64,000 bases of DNA from an uncultured Bacteroides sp. GTDB lineage: Bacteria; Bacteroidota; Bacteroidia; Bacteroidales; Bacteroidaceae. Position 1 is the first letter of the stretch, and each line of letters opens with the position of its first letter. The notes beneath the pieces are model-generated. The model made no database searches, was not told the DNA's origin, and saw only the letters and a program-made list of their open reading frames with translations. Both the position numbers and the translations under genes were made by a program. Positions 1 to 8,163 of this stretch are shown in pieces. The stretch covers positions 26,587 through 90,586 of the forward strand of contig CASENS010000093.1 in assembly GCA_949289345.1 (NCBI GenBank), written 5' to 3'.

Positions 1-589
1 CTATGGGGGTGGGGAATGTCAACGTTACTTCTTCTTCATCCATGCGGAGTATGTGAAAGCCTGCCCGGCTTAACCATGTTTCCAGTTCTTGAAGTGACGG
101 GTAGGCGAGGCCTTTGCCGGTCAATTCGCGTATTTCGTACAGGTTGTTTCCTCCGAATGTGCTGAAGGCCAGTATTCCTTTGTCCGCAAGCAAGGATTGG
201 GAACGTTGGAAGAAGCGGTTTGGCGAGTCGAACCATTGCAGTGTTGAGCAGGAAGTCAGCAGGTTCAGTCCGCCGGGCAGGGGGCATGTTTCCGCATCGC
301 CTGGCGTAAAGGTTACGCCATGATGTGCGGTGAGGTTTCTCAAGCAAAGTTCCATCTCCGGGCAGAGGTCATTCAAGTAAAGCAGTTCGGGATGCCACGT
401 CTCGTAGAGCAGGCTTGAATACAGTCCGGTGCCGCACCCGAACTCTACGACCCGACGAGGCAAGAAGTCCGGCAGGACGGATTGTATGCGGGCCATCATG
501 CGTTCGGCCACCTGTTGTTGCACCCGTGCCTCCCGGCTGTACGTGGCACGGGCGCGGGCAAATCGTTCGGCTATCAGTCGTTTGTCCAT
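1..589 (-). CDS. bioC: Malonyl-ACP O-methyltransferase BioC, 3' end cut by window
   Basis: Methylates the free carboxyl of malonyl-ACP with S-adenosylmethionine so that the fatty acid machinery can build a pimeloyl chain for biotin. The reading frame starts at ATG 589-587 (MDKRLIAERFARAR) and stays open to the window edge, about 196 codons of an expected 250 or so. The SAM-binding glycine motif VVEFGCGTGLYSS lies at about residues 47-59, and ARARATYSREARVQQQ is typical of the BioC N-terminus. The start overlaps the end of bioG by 16 nt, so translation is probably coupled. It follows bioG in the operon. In related genomes bioD often comes next, which would be outside this window. Identification is firm; only the C-terminus is unseen. 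Confidence 0.93.
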   Translation of the reverse strand, partial: MDKRLIAERFARARATYSREARVQQQVAERMMARIQSVLPDFLPRRVVEFGCGTGLYSSLLYETWHPELLYLNDLCPEMELCLRNLTAHHGVTFTPGDAETCPLPGGLNLLTSCSTLQWFDSPNRFFQRSQSLLADKGILAFSTFGGNNLYEIRELTGKGLAYPSLQELETWLSRAGFHILRMDEEEVTLTFPTPI

Positions 590-1239
590 CGGGCTTGCAG
601 GTAATGATGGAACATGGGTTCGTGGTAATGGGCGCAGGGTACTTCACGGACGGATGTGCCCGCCTCGCGCCAGGCTGCTGACTGGTTGGCGGGAGGGATG
701 ATGCGGTCGTCCGTGCCCACTACAGCTTCTGTCCAATTCCAACGCGGGGCGGGCAGGGAAGCGTCTTGCTTGGCTATCGAGGCCAGTTCCTCACGTAGCT
801 CTTCCACCGGGCGGCGGGGCGTGATGTCGAGGAAGGCGCGGAAGGCGGCGCTGTCGGCGCACATGCGTCGCAGGAACTTGTGGAGCGATGCCCCGCACAG
901 TCCTTCCAGCGTGCCCCAGTACGTGGCGGGCGGTATGCCCCGGCGCCCGTCGATGGGGAAGGGAGTGCCGTTGAGGGCCACGCGGGTGCGGACGTTCCCG
1001 CCAAGGCGGGAGCCTACGTGCGAGGCCGCCCATACGCCCATCGACCAGCCTACGACGTGTATCTCATCGTAGCGGTTTACGAAGTCCGTGTCCATGTCCA
1101 GCGTACGGTAATCGTAGCACACCAGGTAGTCTGTTCCTTGGGGACGATAGTGCCGGAAGGGGGTCTCGTCGCACGCCCATCCGGCAAAGAAGACGAGGAG
1201 GCGCGGATAATTCTCCTCCACTATATATACTTGTTTCAT
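574..1239 (-). CDS. bioG: Pimeloyl-ACP methyl ester esterase BioG (DUF452)
   Basis: An alpha/beta-hydrolase that removes the methyl group placed by BioC, releasing pimeloyl-ACP for BioF. It does the job of BioH in enterics. The 221-residue product starts MKQVYIVEENYPRLLVFFAGWACDE. The nucleophile elbow GWSMG (in HVVGWSMGVWAA) is visible at about residues 73-77, and a C-terminal AHYHEP holds the likely catalytic His. I chose ATG 1239-1237 because the first residues match the family; the frame is open upstream to 1641, but that part is only antisense read-through of bioF. Start and bioF stop overlap as ATGA, and the end overlaps bioC, which indicates translational coupling. Confidence 0.92.
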   Translation of the reverse strand: MKQVYIVEENYPRLLVFFAGWACDETPFRHYRPQGTDYLVCYDYRTLDMDTDFVNRYDEIHVVGWSMGVWAASHVGSRLGGNVRTRVALNGTPFPIDGRRGIPPATYWGTLEGLCGASLHKFLRRMCADSAAFRAFLDITPRRPVEELREELASIAKQDASLPAPRWNWTEAVVGTDDRIIPPANQSAAWREAGTSVREVPCAHYHEPMFHHYLQARWTND

Positions 1240-2405
1240 AGGTCTTGCAGGTGTTTGATGAGTGACGCGGTTTCTTCGTCCGTCAGGTCGGCGCGCAGGG
1301 AGAGGCGCAGGCGGGATGTCCCTACGGGCACCGTGGGCGGACGTACGGGCAGCACGTAGAACCCGTGGCGTTGAAGGGCTCCGGCCTTCAGTACGGCTTC
1401 GGAACTCTCGCCCACGAGGATGGGAATGATGTGGCTGGACGACAAGTCCGGCACTTCCCGTGCGTGCAGTGCCTGGTGAACACGGTCCGACAGGGTGGCG
1501 AGGCGTTTCCTGCGCCGCTCCATCCGGACGAGGCGACGGAGGACGAACAGCGTCCATGCCACGCTGACCGGAGGCAGGGCGGTGGTGAAGATGAAGGGGC
1601 GCATACGGTTCACCAGCAGCTCGCGCGCTGTGCGGCCGCACACCACGAACGCGCCTTCCGAAGCGGCGGCCTTGCCGAAGGTGCCCACCAGGAAGTCGAT
1701 GTCGGGGATGACGCCTTGCTCCTCGGCGCAGCCCAGGCCGCGCTTGCCCCGCAGCCCGAAGGCGTGCGCCTCGTCCACGTAGAGCAGTGTGCCGGGGTAG
1801 CGCCGCTTCAGTGCCGCCAGTTGCCCGAGGGGCGCTTCGTCACCGTCCATGCTGAAGATGCTTTCGGTGACGATAAGGGTGCGTTTGCGCGTGGGCGCAT
1901 ATTCGTGCAGCATCCGCTCCAGGTGGTTAAGGTCGTTGTGTCGGTAGCGCAGGTAGCGGGCCGTGCCCAGCTTCAGACCGTCGATGAGGCTGGCGTGCAC
2001 CAGCTTGTCGGCCAGTACCAGCGTGTCGGCGTCCGCCACGGCGGGCAGGATGCCCGTGTTGGCGTGGTAACCGCAACCCGTCACCAAGGCGGCTTCCCTG
2101 CCGTAGAGGCGGGCCAGCTCCGCTTCCAGCTCATCGTGGACGGGGAAGTTGCCCGTCAGCAGGCGGGAGGATGAGGACGAGGGGATGAACGTCTCCGGCG
2201 TCAGTGTGCCGAGGAACTCGCTCCGCAGGTCCGTGTCCGCCGCCAGGCCCAGGTAGTCGTTGGACGACAGGTTGAGCATCCGCCTCCCTTCCGCCGTGAC
2301 GTGGCGTCCGTCGTGCGTCAGTCGGGGGATGCGGCGCAGGTTGCCTTCCGCGGCCAGTCGCTCCAGCGTGCGGCGCATGTATTCGTAGTCGTTTTCTTTC
2401 GTCAT
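1236..2405 (-). CDS. bioF: 8-amino-7-oxononanoate synthase BioF
   Basis: PLP enzyme that condenses pimeloyl-ACP (or -CoA) with L-alanine to give 8-amino-7-oxononanoate (KAPA). The product is 389 residues from ATG 2405-2403 (MTKENDYEYMRRTLERL), close to the usual 385-400. Visible motifs are LNLSSNDYLGLA near the N-terminus, the aldehyde-pocket stretch VTGCGYHANTG, VDEAHAFGLRGKRGLG, and the PLP-lysine region FLVGTFGKAAASEG. An in-frame codon upstream (to 2459) would add 18 residues that do not resemble the family, so I prefer 2405. It is the second gene of the biotin operon, 74 bp after bioAB, with two dyads in the gap. Confidence 0.95.
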   Translation of the reverse strand: MTKENDYEYMRRTLERLAAEGNLRRIPRLTHDGRHVTAEGRRMLNLSSNDYLGLAADTDLRSEFLGTLTPETFIPSSSSSRLLTGNFPVHDELEAELARLYGREAALVTGCGYHANTGILPAVADADTLVLADKLVHASLIDGLKLGTARYLRYRHNDLNHLERMLHEYAPTRKRTLIVTESIFSMDGDEAPLGQLAALKRRYPGTLLYVDEAHAFGLRGKRGLGCAEEQGVIPDIDFLVGTFGKAAASEGAFVVCGRTARELLVNRMRPFIFTTALPPVSVAWTLFVLRRLVRMERRRKRLATLSDRVHQALHAREVPDLSSSHIIPILVGESSEAVLKAGALQRHGFYVLPVRPPTVPVGTSRLRLSLRADLTDEETASLIKHLQDL

Positions 2406-2453
2406 AGTCTTTATTGTATGTAATGGACAGGTATGCTTTTTATGACCCGATTT

Positions 2454-2494
2454 GTTCACGGCTCATGAACTAAGGTAGTTCACGGCTCGTGAAC
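2454..2494. repeat. Two tandem 17-bp dyads between bioAB and bioF
   Basis: GTTCACGGCTCGTGAAC at 2478-2494 is a perfect dyad with 7-bp arms and a 3-nt centre. A second copy differing at one base lies at 2454-2470, giving a 24-bp repeat period. The second dyad overlaps the last codons and stop of bioAB. They could be RNA hairpins controlling expression within the operon or protein sites. Spacing and sequence do not match the classical BirA operator, which has shorter arms and a 14-16 bp centre. Confidence 0.6.
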
Positions 2495-4744
2495 TGAACC
2501 GTCATGCGGAACCGGCATTTCGGCCACAATCTTCACTAACCCGCGGGTCAGTTTGCTGAGTTGTTCCGGTTCGATGATGAAGGGCGGCATCACGTAGACC
2601 AGCCTTCCGAAGGGGCGTACCCAGATGCCTTCCTCCACGAAGCGGCGCTGCATGCGGGCCATGTCCACGGGGCGGCGCGTCTCGACGACGCCGATGGCGC
2701 CCAGCACGCGCACGTCCGCCACTTGGGGGAGTTGGCGCGCCGGAGCCAGTTCCTTCCGCAGCTGGGCTTCGATGCGGCTCACCCGTCCCTGCCAGTCGTA
2801 TTCCGGCGAGGTGAGCAGGCGGATGGAGGCGCAGGCACAGGCGCAGGCCAGCGGATTGCCCATGAAGGTGGGGCCGTGCATGAAGCATCCGGGGGCGTGG
2901 CCGGAGATGGTGTCTGCCACTTCGTTGGTGGCCAGTACGGCGGAGAGCGTCATGTATCCGCCCGTGAGAGCCTTGCCTACGCACATGATGTCCGGCTCCA
3001 CCCCGGCGTGTTCCCAGGCGAAGAGGCGCCCGGTGCGGCCGAATCCGGTGGCTATTTCGTCGAAGATGAGCAGCAGCCCGTGTTCGCGGCACAGGCGGGC
3101 GGCTTCCACAAGGTATTGCGGGTGGTAGAACCACATGCCTCCCGCTCCTTGCACAATGGGTTCGAGGATAAGTGCGGCCAGCTCGTCGCGGTGCTGTCCG
3201 ATGGTCTCCCGCAGGGGCGCGATGTCCTTGGGGTCCCATTCCCCGCCGAAGCGGGAACGTGGTCTGGGCACGAAGTGGCGCACGGGCAGGGCGGAACCGA
3301 AGAGTGCGTGCATGCCAGTGACGGGGTCGCATACGGACATGGCGTTCCACGTGTCGCCGTGGTAGCCCGAGCGTATGGTGACGAAGTTCGTCTTGCGTGC
3401 CACGCCCCGTGCGTACCAGTATTGCACGGCCATCTTCATGGCCACTTCCACTGCCACCGAGCCGCTGTCGGCATAGAATATCTTCTGCATGGATGGCGGC
3501 ACGAGGGGCAGGAGCAGGCGGCCCAGTTCGATGGCGGGGTCGTGCGTCAGGCCGCCGAACATGACGTGCGCCATGCGGCCGAGTTGCTCCTTTACGGCAT
3601 GGTTCAGCACGGGGTGATTGTAGCCGTGCACCTGGCACCACCACGATGACATGCCCTCTACCAAGGTCTCGCCCGACTGGAGCGTAATGGTGGCTCCTGC
3701 GGCGGACTTCACTTTATAGACGGGCAGGGGGTCGCTGGTGGACGTGTAGGGATGCCACAGGTGCAGGCGGTCGAATGAGGAGGCGCAAAGACTGTATCCC
3801 GCCTCACGCGCCAGCCGCTTGTCCTCTTCCACTTTCGAGCCGAGGGTGGTGAGCAGGTCGCCCACGATGGCGGCGTTTATTCCTATATATAATGCACGGC
3901 TTTGCGCCTCCCGGCTCAGTCGGGTCCTTCCTCCTGCGAAGCGCAGGCAGGCCGACGGATTGATAAAGCGGAAGAGGGCGATGGTGGTGAGTATTTCTTC
4001 CTCCGTGAGGGGGGGCTGATGCTCTAACGGCGTGCCGGGGATGGGGCTGAGGATGTTCAGCGGGATGGATTGTACGCCTAAACCGCGTAGGGTGAAGGCC
4101 AGCTCGACGCGCTGTTCCATCGTCTCGCCCATTCCGATGATTCCTCCGCTGCATATGTCCATGCCTGCACGTCGGGCGGCTTCTAAGGTGCGCGTCTTGT
4201 CCGCTTGCGTGTGTGTGGAGCAAAGGGTGGGGAAGTAGCTGGGGGTGGTCTCCAAGTTGCAGTGATAGCGTGTCACGCCGGCTTCGTGGAGTGCTCGCAG
4301 GTCGTCTTCATCCATTAAGCCCAAGGAGGCGCACAGATGTATGGAGGAGTGGCGGCGCAGGTGGCGCACCGTTTCACAGAGTCGGGCTATTTGACGTTTC
4401 GATGGTTTCCGTCCGCTGGTGACAAGGGAGAATCGCTGTACACCCTGTTCTTCGTTGGCGCGGGCGTGGCTGAGGCATTCTTCAGCGGGCAGCAGGTCGT
4501 AGGTGTCGGCCTGCGTGTGGTAGTGGGAGGATTGCGCGCACCATCGGCAGTCTTCGGGACATCGGCCCGACTTGGCATTGACGATGGAGCAAAGGTCGAA
4601 TTCGCGTGGGGCGCACGCTTGGGTAATCTCGTGGGCGGCTTGGTAAAGCGCACCCCGTTCGGCGTGACGGGCCAGCCATGCCGCTTCTTCGGGCGACAGG
4701 TCTTGGCCTGCCAGCACCTGCTGTTTCAGGAGTTCAATAGTCAT
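2480..4744 (-). CDS. bioB-bioA: Bifunctional biotin synthase / DAPA aminotransferase (BioB-BioA fusion)
   Basis: Two biotin enzymes in one 754-residue chain from ATG 4744-4742 ([13 protein letters not shown]). The N-terminal part, to about residue 315, is the radical-SAM biotin synthase with the cluster motif C-x3-C-x2-C in [14 protein letters not shown]. From about residue 325 ([15 protein letters not shown]) it is the PLP enzyme BioA, which makes 7,8-diaminononanoate. BioA landmarks are [43 protein letters not shown] and the PLP lysine in [10 protein letters not shown]. Both halves look complete, so this is a true fusion rather than a frameshift artefact. The frame stays open upstream to a GTG at 4927, which would add 61 residues (see the leader feature). 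It is the first gene of the operon. Confidence 0.93.
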   Translation of the reverse strand: MTIELLKQQVLAGQDLSPEEAAWLARHAERGALYQAAHEITQACAPREFDLCSIVNAKSGRCPEDCRWCAQSSHYHTQADTYDLLPAEECLSHARANEEQGVQRFSLVTSGRKPSKRQIARLCETVRHLRRHSSIHLCASLGLMDEDDLRALHEAGVTRYHCNLETTPSYFPTLCSTHTQADKTRTLEAARRAGMDICSGGIIGMGETMEQRVELAFTLRGLGVQSIPLNILSPIPGTPLEHQPPLTEEEILTTIALFRFINPSACLRFAGGRTRLSREAQSRALYIGINAAIVGDLLTTLGSKVEEDKRLAREAGYSLCASSFDRLHLWHPYTSTSDPLPVYKVKSAAGATITLQSGETLVEGMSSWWCQVHGYNHPVLNHAVKEQLGRMAHVMFGGLTHDPAIELGRLLLPLVPPSMQKIFYADSGSVAVEVAMKMAVQYWYARGVARKTNFVTIRSGYHGDTWNAMSVCDPVTGMHALFGSALPVRHFVPRPRSRFGGEWDPKDIAPLRETIGQHRDELAALILEPIVQGAGGMWFYHPQYLVEAARLCREHGLLLIFDEIATGFGRTGRLFAWEHAGVEPDIMCVGKALTGGYMTLSAVLATNEVADTISGHAPGCFMHGPTFMGNPLACACACASIRLLTSPEYDWQGRVSRIEAQLRKELAPARQLPQVADVRVLGAIGVVETRRPVDMARMQRRFVEEGIWVRPFGRLVYVMPPFIIEPEQLSKLTRGLVKIVAEMPVPHDGSVHEP

Positions 4745-4927
4745 ATAGGATGGTGTGTTGGGCAAATCCGGCGTGTTTGCCTGCTTGCTCAAGGACCGGT
4801 CCGCCACACGCTTCGTCAGGTGGCCGATGGTCACTTCCCGTCCCATGCTTACAAAGGCGGCATAGCGTTTGTGGCTCCAGCGGCGGAAGCGCAGGGCGGT
4901 GTGCGGTTGTATGGGTCTTTTCTTCAC
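4745..4927 (-). other. In-frame leader or N-terminal extension of bioAB with a YAAF-type motif
   Basis: From GTG 4927-4925 the bioAB frame is open for 61 more codons. The peptide is very basic and holds a compact block: [17 protein letters not shown] at about residues 13-29, followed by [19 protein letters not shown]. No biotin synthase needs this. A -7 promoter element lies only about 30 bp upstream, so the stretch should be transcribed and may be translated. From memory, peptides with the pattern YAxFxSxxxxVxIGxL also precede some Bacteroidetes TonB-dependent receptors, but I cannot verify that here. Whether it is a BioB extension or a leader with reinitiation at 4744 is undecided. Confidence 0.45.
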
Positions 4928-4953
4928 GCGGATTTGTTTTTGTTAAGCTGACG

Positions 4954-4984
4954 CAAAGATAAGATAAAGAATTCACACCGCCAA
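4954..4984 (-). promoter_or_regulatory. Probable promoter of the biotin operon
   Basis: On the minus strand a Bacteroides-type -7 element TATCTTTG lies at 4961-4954, and TTGG at 4984-4981 fits the -33 element with 19 bp between. Transcription would start near 4948, about 20 nt before the GTG at 4927. Confidence 0.65.
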
Positions 4985-4994
4985 GCGCTTCCCT

Positions 4995-6380
4995 TCATTC
5001 TGCATATAGGTTGCCGATGGTCACATACGTGTTGTCGCTGCCATACACGGTCTTGCTTTTATCGGTCCATTGGGGGCTGATGCCGGTCACTTCGATGGTG
5101 AGCGTGTAGTCGCCTTCAGGTTGGGTAGGGGTAATGAAGCGTATTCCGTTGTCTTTTACCTTGCTGTAAAAGTCTGCTAAAGAAGTGTGTAACGTGTCGC
5201 CAGTCCCGTCCTGCAGGGTCATCCGTGCATAGCCTCCATGTGGATTGGTTTCTCCGGTGACAATGATGCGTGTTCCGTGGAAGTCGGCTTTCAGCACAGC
5301 CCCTTTGTCGCGTGCTTTCCATCCGTTGTCCGCGGCTTCCCACTCATCGGTCATGTCCAGATGTTCGCTTTTTATGCATTGTTTCCCTTCCAAATAGTCA
5401 ATGGGTTGGAGAGTCTCGATGTCCCAGCAAGGCCAATAGGTAGGGATGGAGAGTCGTGTGCTGTCTGTGTTAAGCGGTAACCACACGTAGGTAGCGGCCG
5501 ATGCCTGATGGGGATAGGACCAACGGTCGCCCATATATATAGGAATGGTGTCGCCTTCGTGTTTCAAGGGCAACACAAATGTTGATTGAGAATTGTAGGT
5601 CAGTGACCCTTCCGGACAGAACAGTCCCTGTTTGGTCCAAGGGCCGCTGATGGCGGGAGCGGTAAAGTAGAAGTTGTCGTTCTTCTCCCAGCTGGTCAGG
5701 TTGGATGTCAGAAGATAGTATATTCCATCCTTTTTGAACATGGCAGGCGACTCCTTCATACCTTCCACGTGCGCCACTTTGGCTTCGATAGACTTGTAGT
5801 CCTTGCTCAACCGATAGATGGAGCCGTGGTGGATGAGGAGATAGCCCGTTCCGTCGGTATCTTGGAAAGTACCCATGTCCCACCGTTTGATGGGCTTGCC
5901 GTTGTAGAGCAAGGGACCTTGCAACTGGTAATCGCCGGTGATTGTCGAACAAGTGGCATAAGCGGTGTAGGGGTCTTTATAACTCAGGTCGTCGGAGTGC
6001 ATGTACATGACGTACTCGCCTGTGCTGGGGCACTTCATCACCTTCACCCGTTCGCCCACCCGGCCGGGACCCATGATGCCATCGGGCTGCACGCGGAGTA
6101 CGACGTTCTCGAAGTGCCAGTTCACCAAGTCGTCCGACGAGTAGCAACTGAAGCCAGGGAAGGCATTCGATTCGTCCGACTTCCATTCGCCGAAGAGGTA
6201 GTAGCGCCCGTTATCTTGTACGATGCAAGCCCCGTGGGCATTGATGATGTTGCCCTGGTCGTCATACCAAGGAACGCCGTTGCAGATAAGACCGGGCTTG
6301 GATGCCTGTGTGTCGGTGTGTGTGGCACGGCCTGCACATCCGGCCAACAATGTAATGCATAGCAAATAAATCAGTTTCAT
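4995..6380 (-). CDS. GH43-like lipoprotein glycosidase, possible exo-beta-1,3-galactanase type
   Basis: A secreted lipoprotein of 461 residues: signal MKLIYLLCITLLAGC with the lipid-attachment Cys at 15. Residues about 30-330 read as a five-bladed GH43-type propeller (GRYYLFGEWKSDE, CYSSDDLVNWHFENVVL, YLLTSNLTSWEKND). The C-terminal 110 residues look like a beta-sandwich (GTRIIVTGETNPHGG). The usual GH43 DPS/T base motif is absent; instead NAHGACI occupies the first blade, as in the exo-1,3-galactanase-like branch. That branch assignment is my inference; specificity is not proven. Last gene of the SusCD operon, separated from the upstream GH43 by the 22-bp array. Confidence 0.72.
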   Translation of the reverse strand: MKLIYLLCITLLAGCAGRATHTDTQASKPGLICNGVPWYDDQGNIINAHGACIVQDNGRYYLFGEWKSDESNAFPGFSCYSSDDLVNWHFENVVLRVQPDGIMGPGRVGERVKVMKCPSTGEYVMYMHSDDLSYKDPYTAYATCSTITGDYQLQGPLLYNGKPIKRWDMGTFQDTDGTGYLLIHHGSIYRLSKDYKSIEAKVAHVEGMKESPAMFKKDGIYYLLTSNLTSWEKNDNFYFTAPAISGPWTKQGLFCPEGSLTYNSQSTFVLPLKHEGDTIPIYMGDRWSYPHQASAATYVWLPLNTDSTRLSIPTYWPCWDIETLQPIDYLEGKQCIKSEHLDMTDEWEAADNGWKARDKGAVLKADFHGTRIIVTGETNPHGGYARMTLQDGTGDTLHTSLADFYSKVKDNGIRFITPTQPEGDYTLTIEVTGISPQWTDKSKTVYGSDNTYVTIGNLYAE

Positions 6381-6430
6381 ATTCGATTCCTTTTATTAGG
6401 TTGATAATCATTGTATTAACAGTTTATTGC

Positions 6431-6537
6431 AATTTATCGAAGGTAAATTGTTTGTTTATCACTGATAAACTGCGAGTTTAGTCGTACTAAACTGTTAGTT
6501 TATCCGTACTAAACTAAAAGTTTATCCAGGGTAAACT
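6431..6537. repeat. Array of five 19-bp palindromes, exact 22-bp period
   Basis: Units at 6431-6449, 6453-6471, 6475-6493, 6497-6515 and 6519-6537. Each is an imperfect dyad of the form AGTTTATC-NNN-GATAAACT, for example AGTTTATCCAGGGTAAACT, separated by 3-bp linkers. Starts are exactly 22 bp apart, two DNA turns. It sits between the two GH43 genes, so it is transcribed in the operon and could also fold as a row of small RNA hairpins. Confidence 0.85.
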
Positions 6538-6564
6538 GAACGTAAACTGCGGAGTACTGTCTGC

Positions 6565-8067
6565 TTACTCCCATTCCCGATAGCTGAACTCCGTAAACCG
6601 GACCTCGCCTTCGCCGTAGGCAAAGAGTCCCGGCAACAGACCTTGAAAGTCGTCCAGCATATTGTGATGATAGCCGGAAGCCTCCATACCCCATTGCTCT
6701 TTCGTCCAATGCTGTCCGTCGTAACTATAGTAACCCGTGACGACATGGTGTTCGTTGCGCAGCTTCAGCCAGATGGCTTTCGACGTATCCGGTTTTCCGG
6801 TATTTCGTTGTTTCCCTCTGCGCCAACGGTATTTGCCTTGCCGTCCGTATCCGGTTCCCAGGTAGAACCGGTCGTTGTAGTAGAGGATGAGACCTCCCAC
6901 CGCATCGGGGTCGCACTCCATCTTCACGCTTACCTCGTAACTATGCGCCCCGGTCACGAACAGGATGGGAGAGGATTGGGCGGGGTTGTCCCCTTGTGCC
7001 CGCAGGCATAGCGAATCGGTACCTGTGCGGAAGCGTGCGGGGTCGTATTGTTGGTAGAATTTCCATTCCAGTCCTACGCGAAACCGATTGAGAGGCCGAT
7101 GAGGCGGTTCGTCCGTTTGTCCGAAAGGAGTGGGCAGAGGCTGATTGGCTTGTTTTCCCGTAGGAGCTTCCAGCCATCCGTCCGCCGTGAGTCGCACGGG
7201 TTCCAACAACGTTTGTCGTCCCAGGGTCAGGAAACCTTTCTCGTAAGCATGGTAAACTATCCACCATCGGCCGTCCGGCGTATCGATGAGCGACCCGTGT
7301 CCTTTGGACCACCAATGTTCATCGGCACTGTATGTATGCAGCAAGGGATTGTTCGGAGCGTTCTCCCACGGTCCGTCCACTGACTTCGAGCGAGCCACTA
7401 TGGTCATGTGGGTCGTAGCCGGTCCTGCCGTGCCTCCTTGGGCGTTCAACAGGTAGTAATATTCGCCTATCTTCTTCATTTTGGGACCTTCCAGGGCAAA
7501 GCCTTCTACGGTCCAATCCTGTGGGATGGGCCAACCGTCGTACACTTTTTCCAGTTCGTCGATAGTGGATAGTCCGTCCTCAGCCAGCCGGATGCGATGC
7601 CCTCCGCTAAGGAAGAGCCAACGCTTGCCCGTTTCCTCGTCGACTACGTGGCAAGGATCTATCCATCGTCCCACCTGCAAGTCGATGGGTTGGCTCCAAG
7701 GTCCTTCGGGTGAGTCGGCATACACGACATAATTGCTGAAATCGTCATTCCCTTGGCTGACGGTGAAGTAGATGTAGAACCTCCCGTCGTGTTTACAGAT
7801 GTCCGGTGCCCATACCGAGCCAAGATGTTCGCTGAGTGCGAAGCTGACAGGTTCCCAGTTCACCAAATCCCGTGAGTGGAAGACGGTCAGTCCCGGCACA
7901 TAATTGAACGCCGAATGAGTCATGTAGTAATCCTCTCCGTCCCTCACGATGGTAGGATCCGGATAGTCACCCCCTAAGATGGGATTGGTGAACGTCGTGG
8001 CATGCGATGCTGTGGAGACCAACAACATGAATAGCCATAGCAATGCGTGTTGAAGTTGTTTGGACAT
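6565..8067 (-). CDS. Secreted GH43 glycosidase (xylosidase/arabinofuranosidase type)
   Basis: Exo-acting glycosidase of 500 residues with a signal peptide (MSKQLQHALLWLFMLLVSTASHA) and no lipobox Cys, so probably periplasmic. The GH43 catalytic triad is visible: base D37 in YPDPT, pKa-modulating D137 in WIDPC, and acid E193 in LEGPKM. VWAPDI at 85-90 is also conserved in the family. From about residue 320 a second beta-sandwich domain follows (SYEVSVKMECDPDAVGGLILYY), as in xylosidases with a C-terminal jelly roll. The gene lies 96 bp after susD in the operon and is likely induced by the divergent regulator. Whether the substrate is xylose- or arabinose-linked cannot be told from motifs alone. 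Confidence 0.88.
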   Translation of the reverse strand: MSKQLQHALLWLFMLLVSTASHATTFTNPILGGDYPDPTIVRDGEDYYMTHSAFNYVPGLTVFHSRDLVNWEPVSFALSEHLGSVWAPDICKHDGRFYIYFTVSQGNDDFSNYVVYADSPEGPWSQPIDLQVGRWIDPCHVVDEETGKRWLFLSGGHRIRLAEDGLSTIDELEKVYDGWPIPQDWTVEGFALEGPKMKKIGEYYYLLNAQGGTAGPATTHMTIVARSKSVDGPWENAPNNPLLHTYSADEHWWSKGHGSLIDTPDGRWWIVYHAYEKGFLTLGRQTLLEPVRLTADGWLEAPTGKQANQPLPTPFGQTDEPPHRPLNRFRVGLEWKFYQQYDPARFRTGTDSLCLRAQGDNPAQSSPILFVTGAHSYEVSVKMECDPDAVGGLILYYNDRFYLGTGYGRQGKYRWRRGKQRNTGKPDTSKAIWLKLRNEHHVVTGYYSYDGQHWTKEQWGMEASGYHHNMLDDFQGLLPGLFAYGEGEVRFTEFSYREWE

Positions 8068-8085
8068 AAGTCGTTTGAAATGGAG

Positions 8086-8131
8086 GAAGCCCCTCCTTAT
8101 CCCTCCTTTGTGGAGAGAATGGAGGAGCTTC
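8086..8131. terminator. Hairpin between SusD-like gene and GH43 gene
   Basis: Arms GAAGCCCCTCC (8086-8096) and GGAGGAGCTTC (8121-8131) pair with one mismatch around a 24-nt loop. It could lower expression of the downstream GH43 genes relative to SusC/D. No clear U-run follows on the minus strand, so it may be a processing or partial-termination structure. Its CTCC/GGAG character recalls the GC-rich element at 13215-13405. Confidence 0.4.
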
Positions 8132-8163
8132 TTCGATTTATTATTAAAAAACCTATTGAAAAA

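Noticed and set aside
574-1641. 355-codon frame extending bioG far upstream
   Set aside because: The first 134 codons are antisense to bioF and look like GC-driven read-through (PPSPRPDG-type text); the family starts at MKQVYIVEENY.
2561-3649. 362-codon open frame antisense to bioAB
   Set aside because: Follows the third-position bias of the real gene on the other strand; no recognisable protein.
4927-4984. Classical BirA operator in front of the biotin operon
   Set aside because: No dyad of the required length and spacing overlaps the promoter.
6431-6537. CRISPR array
   Set aside because: Intervals between units are a constant 3 bp and there are no unique spacers or cas genes; the unit is a dyad.
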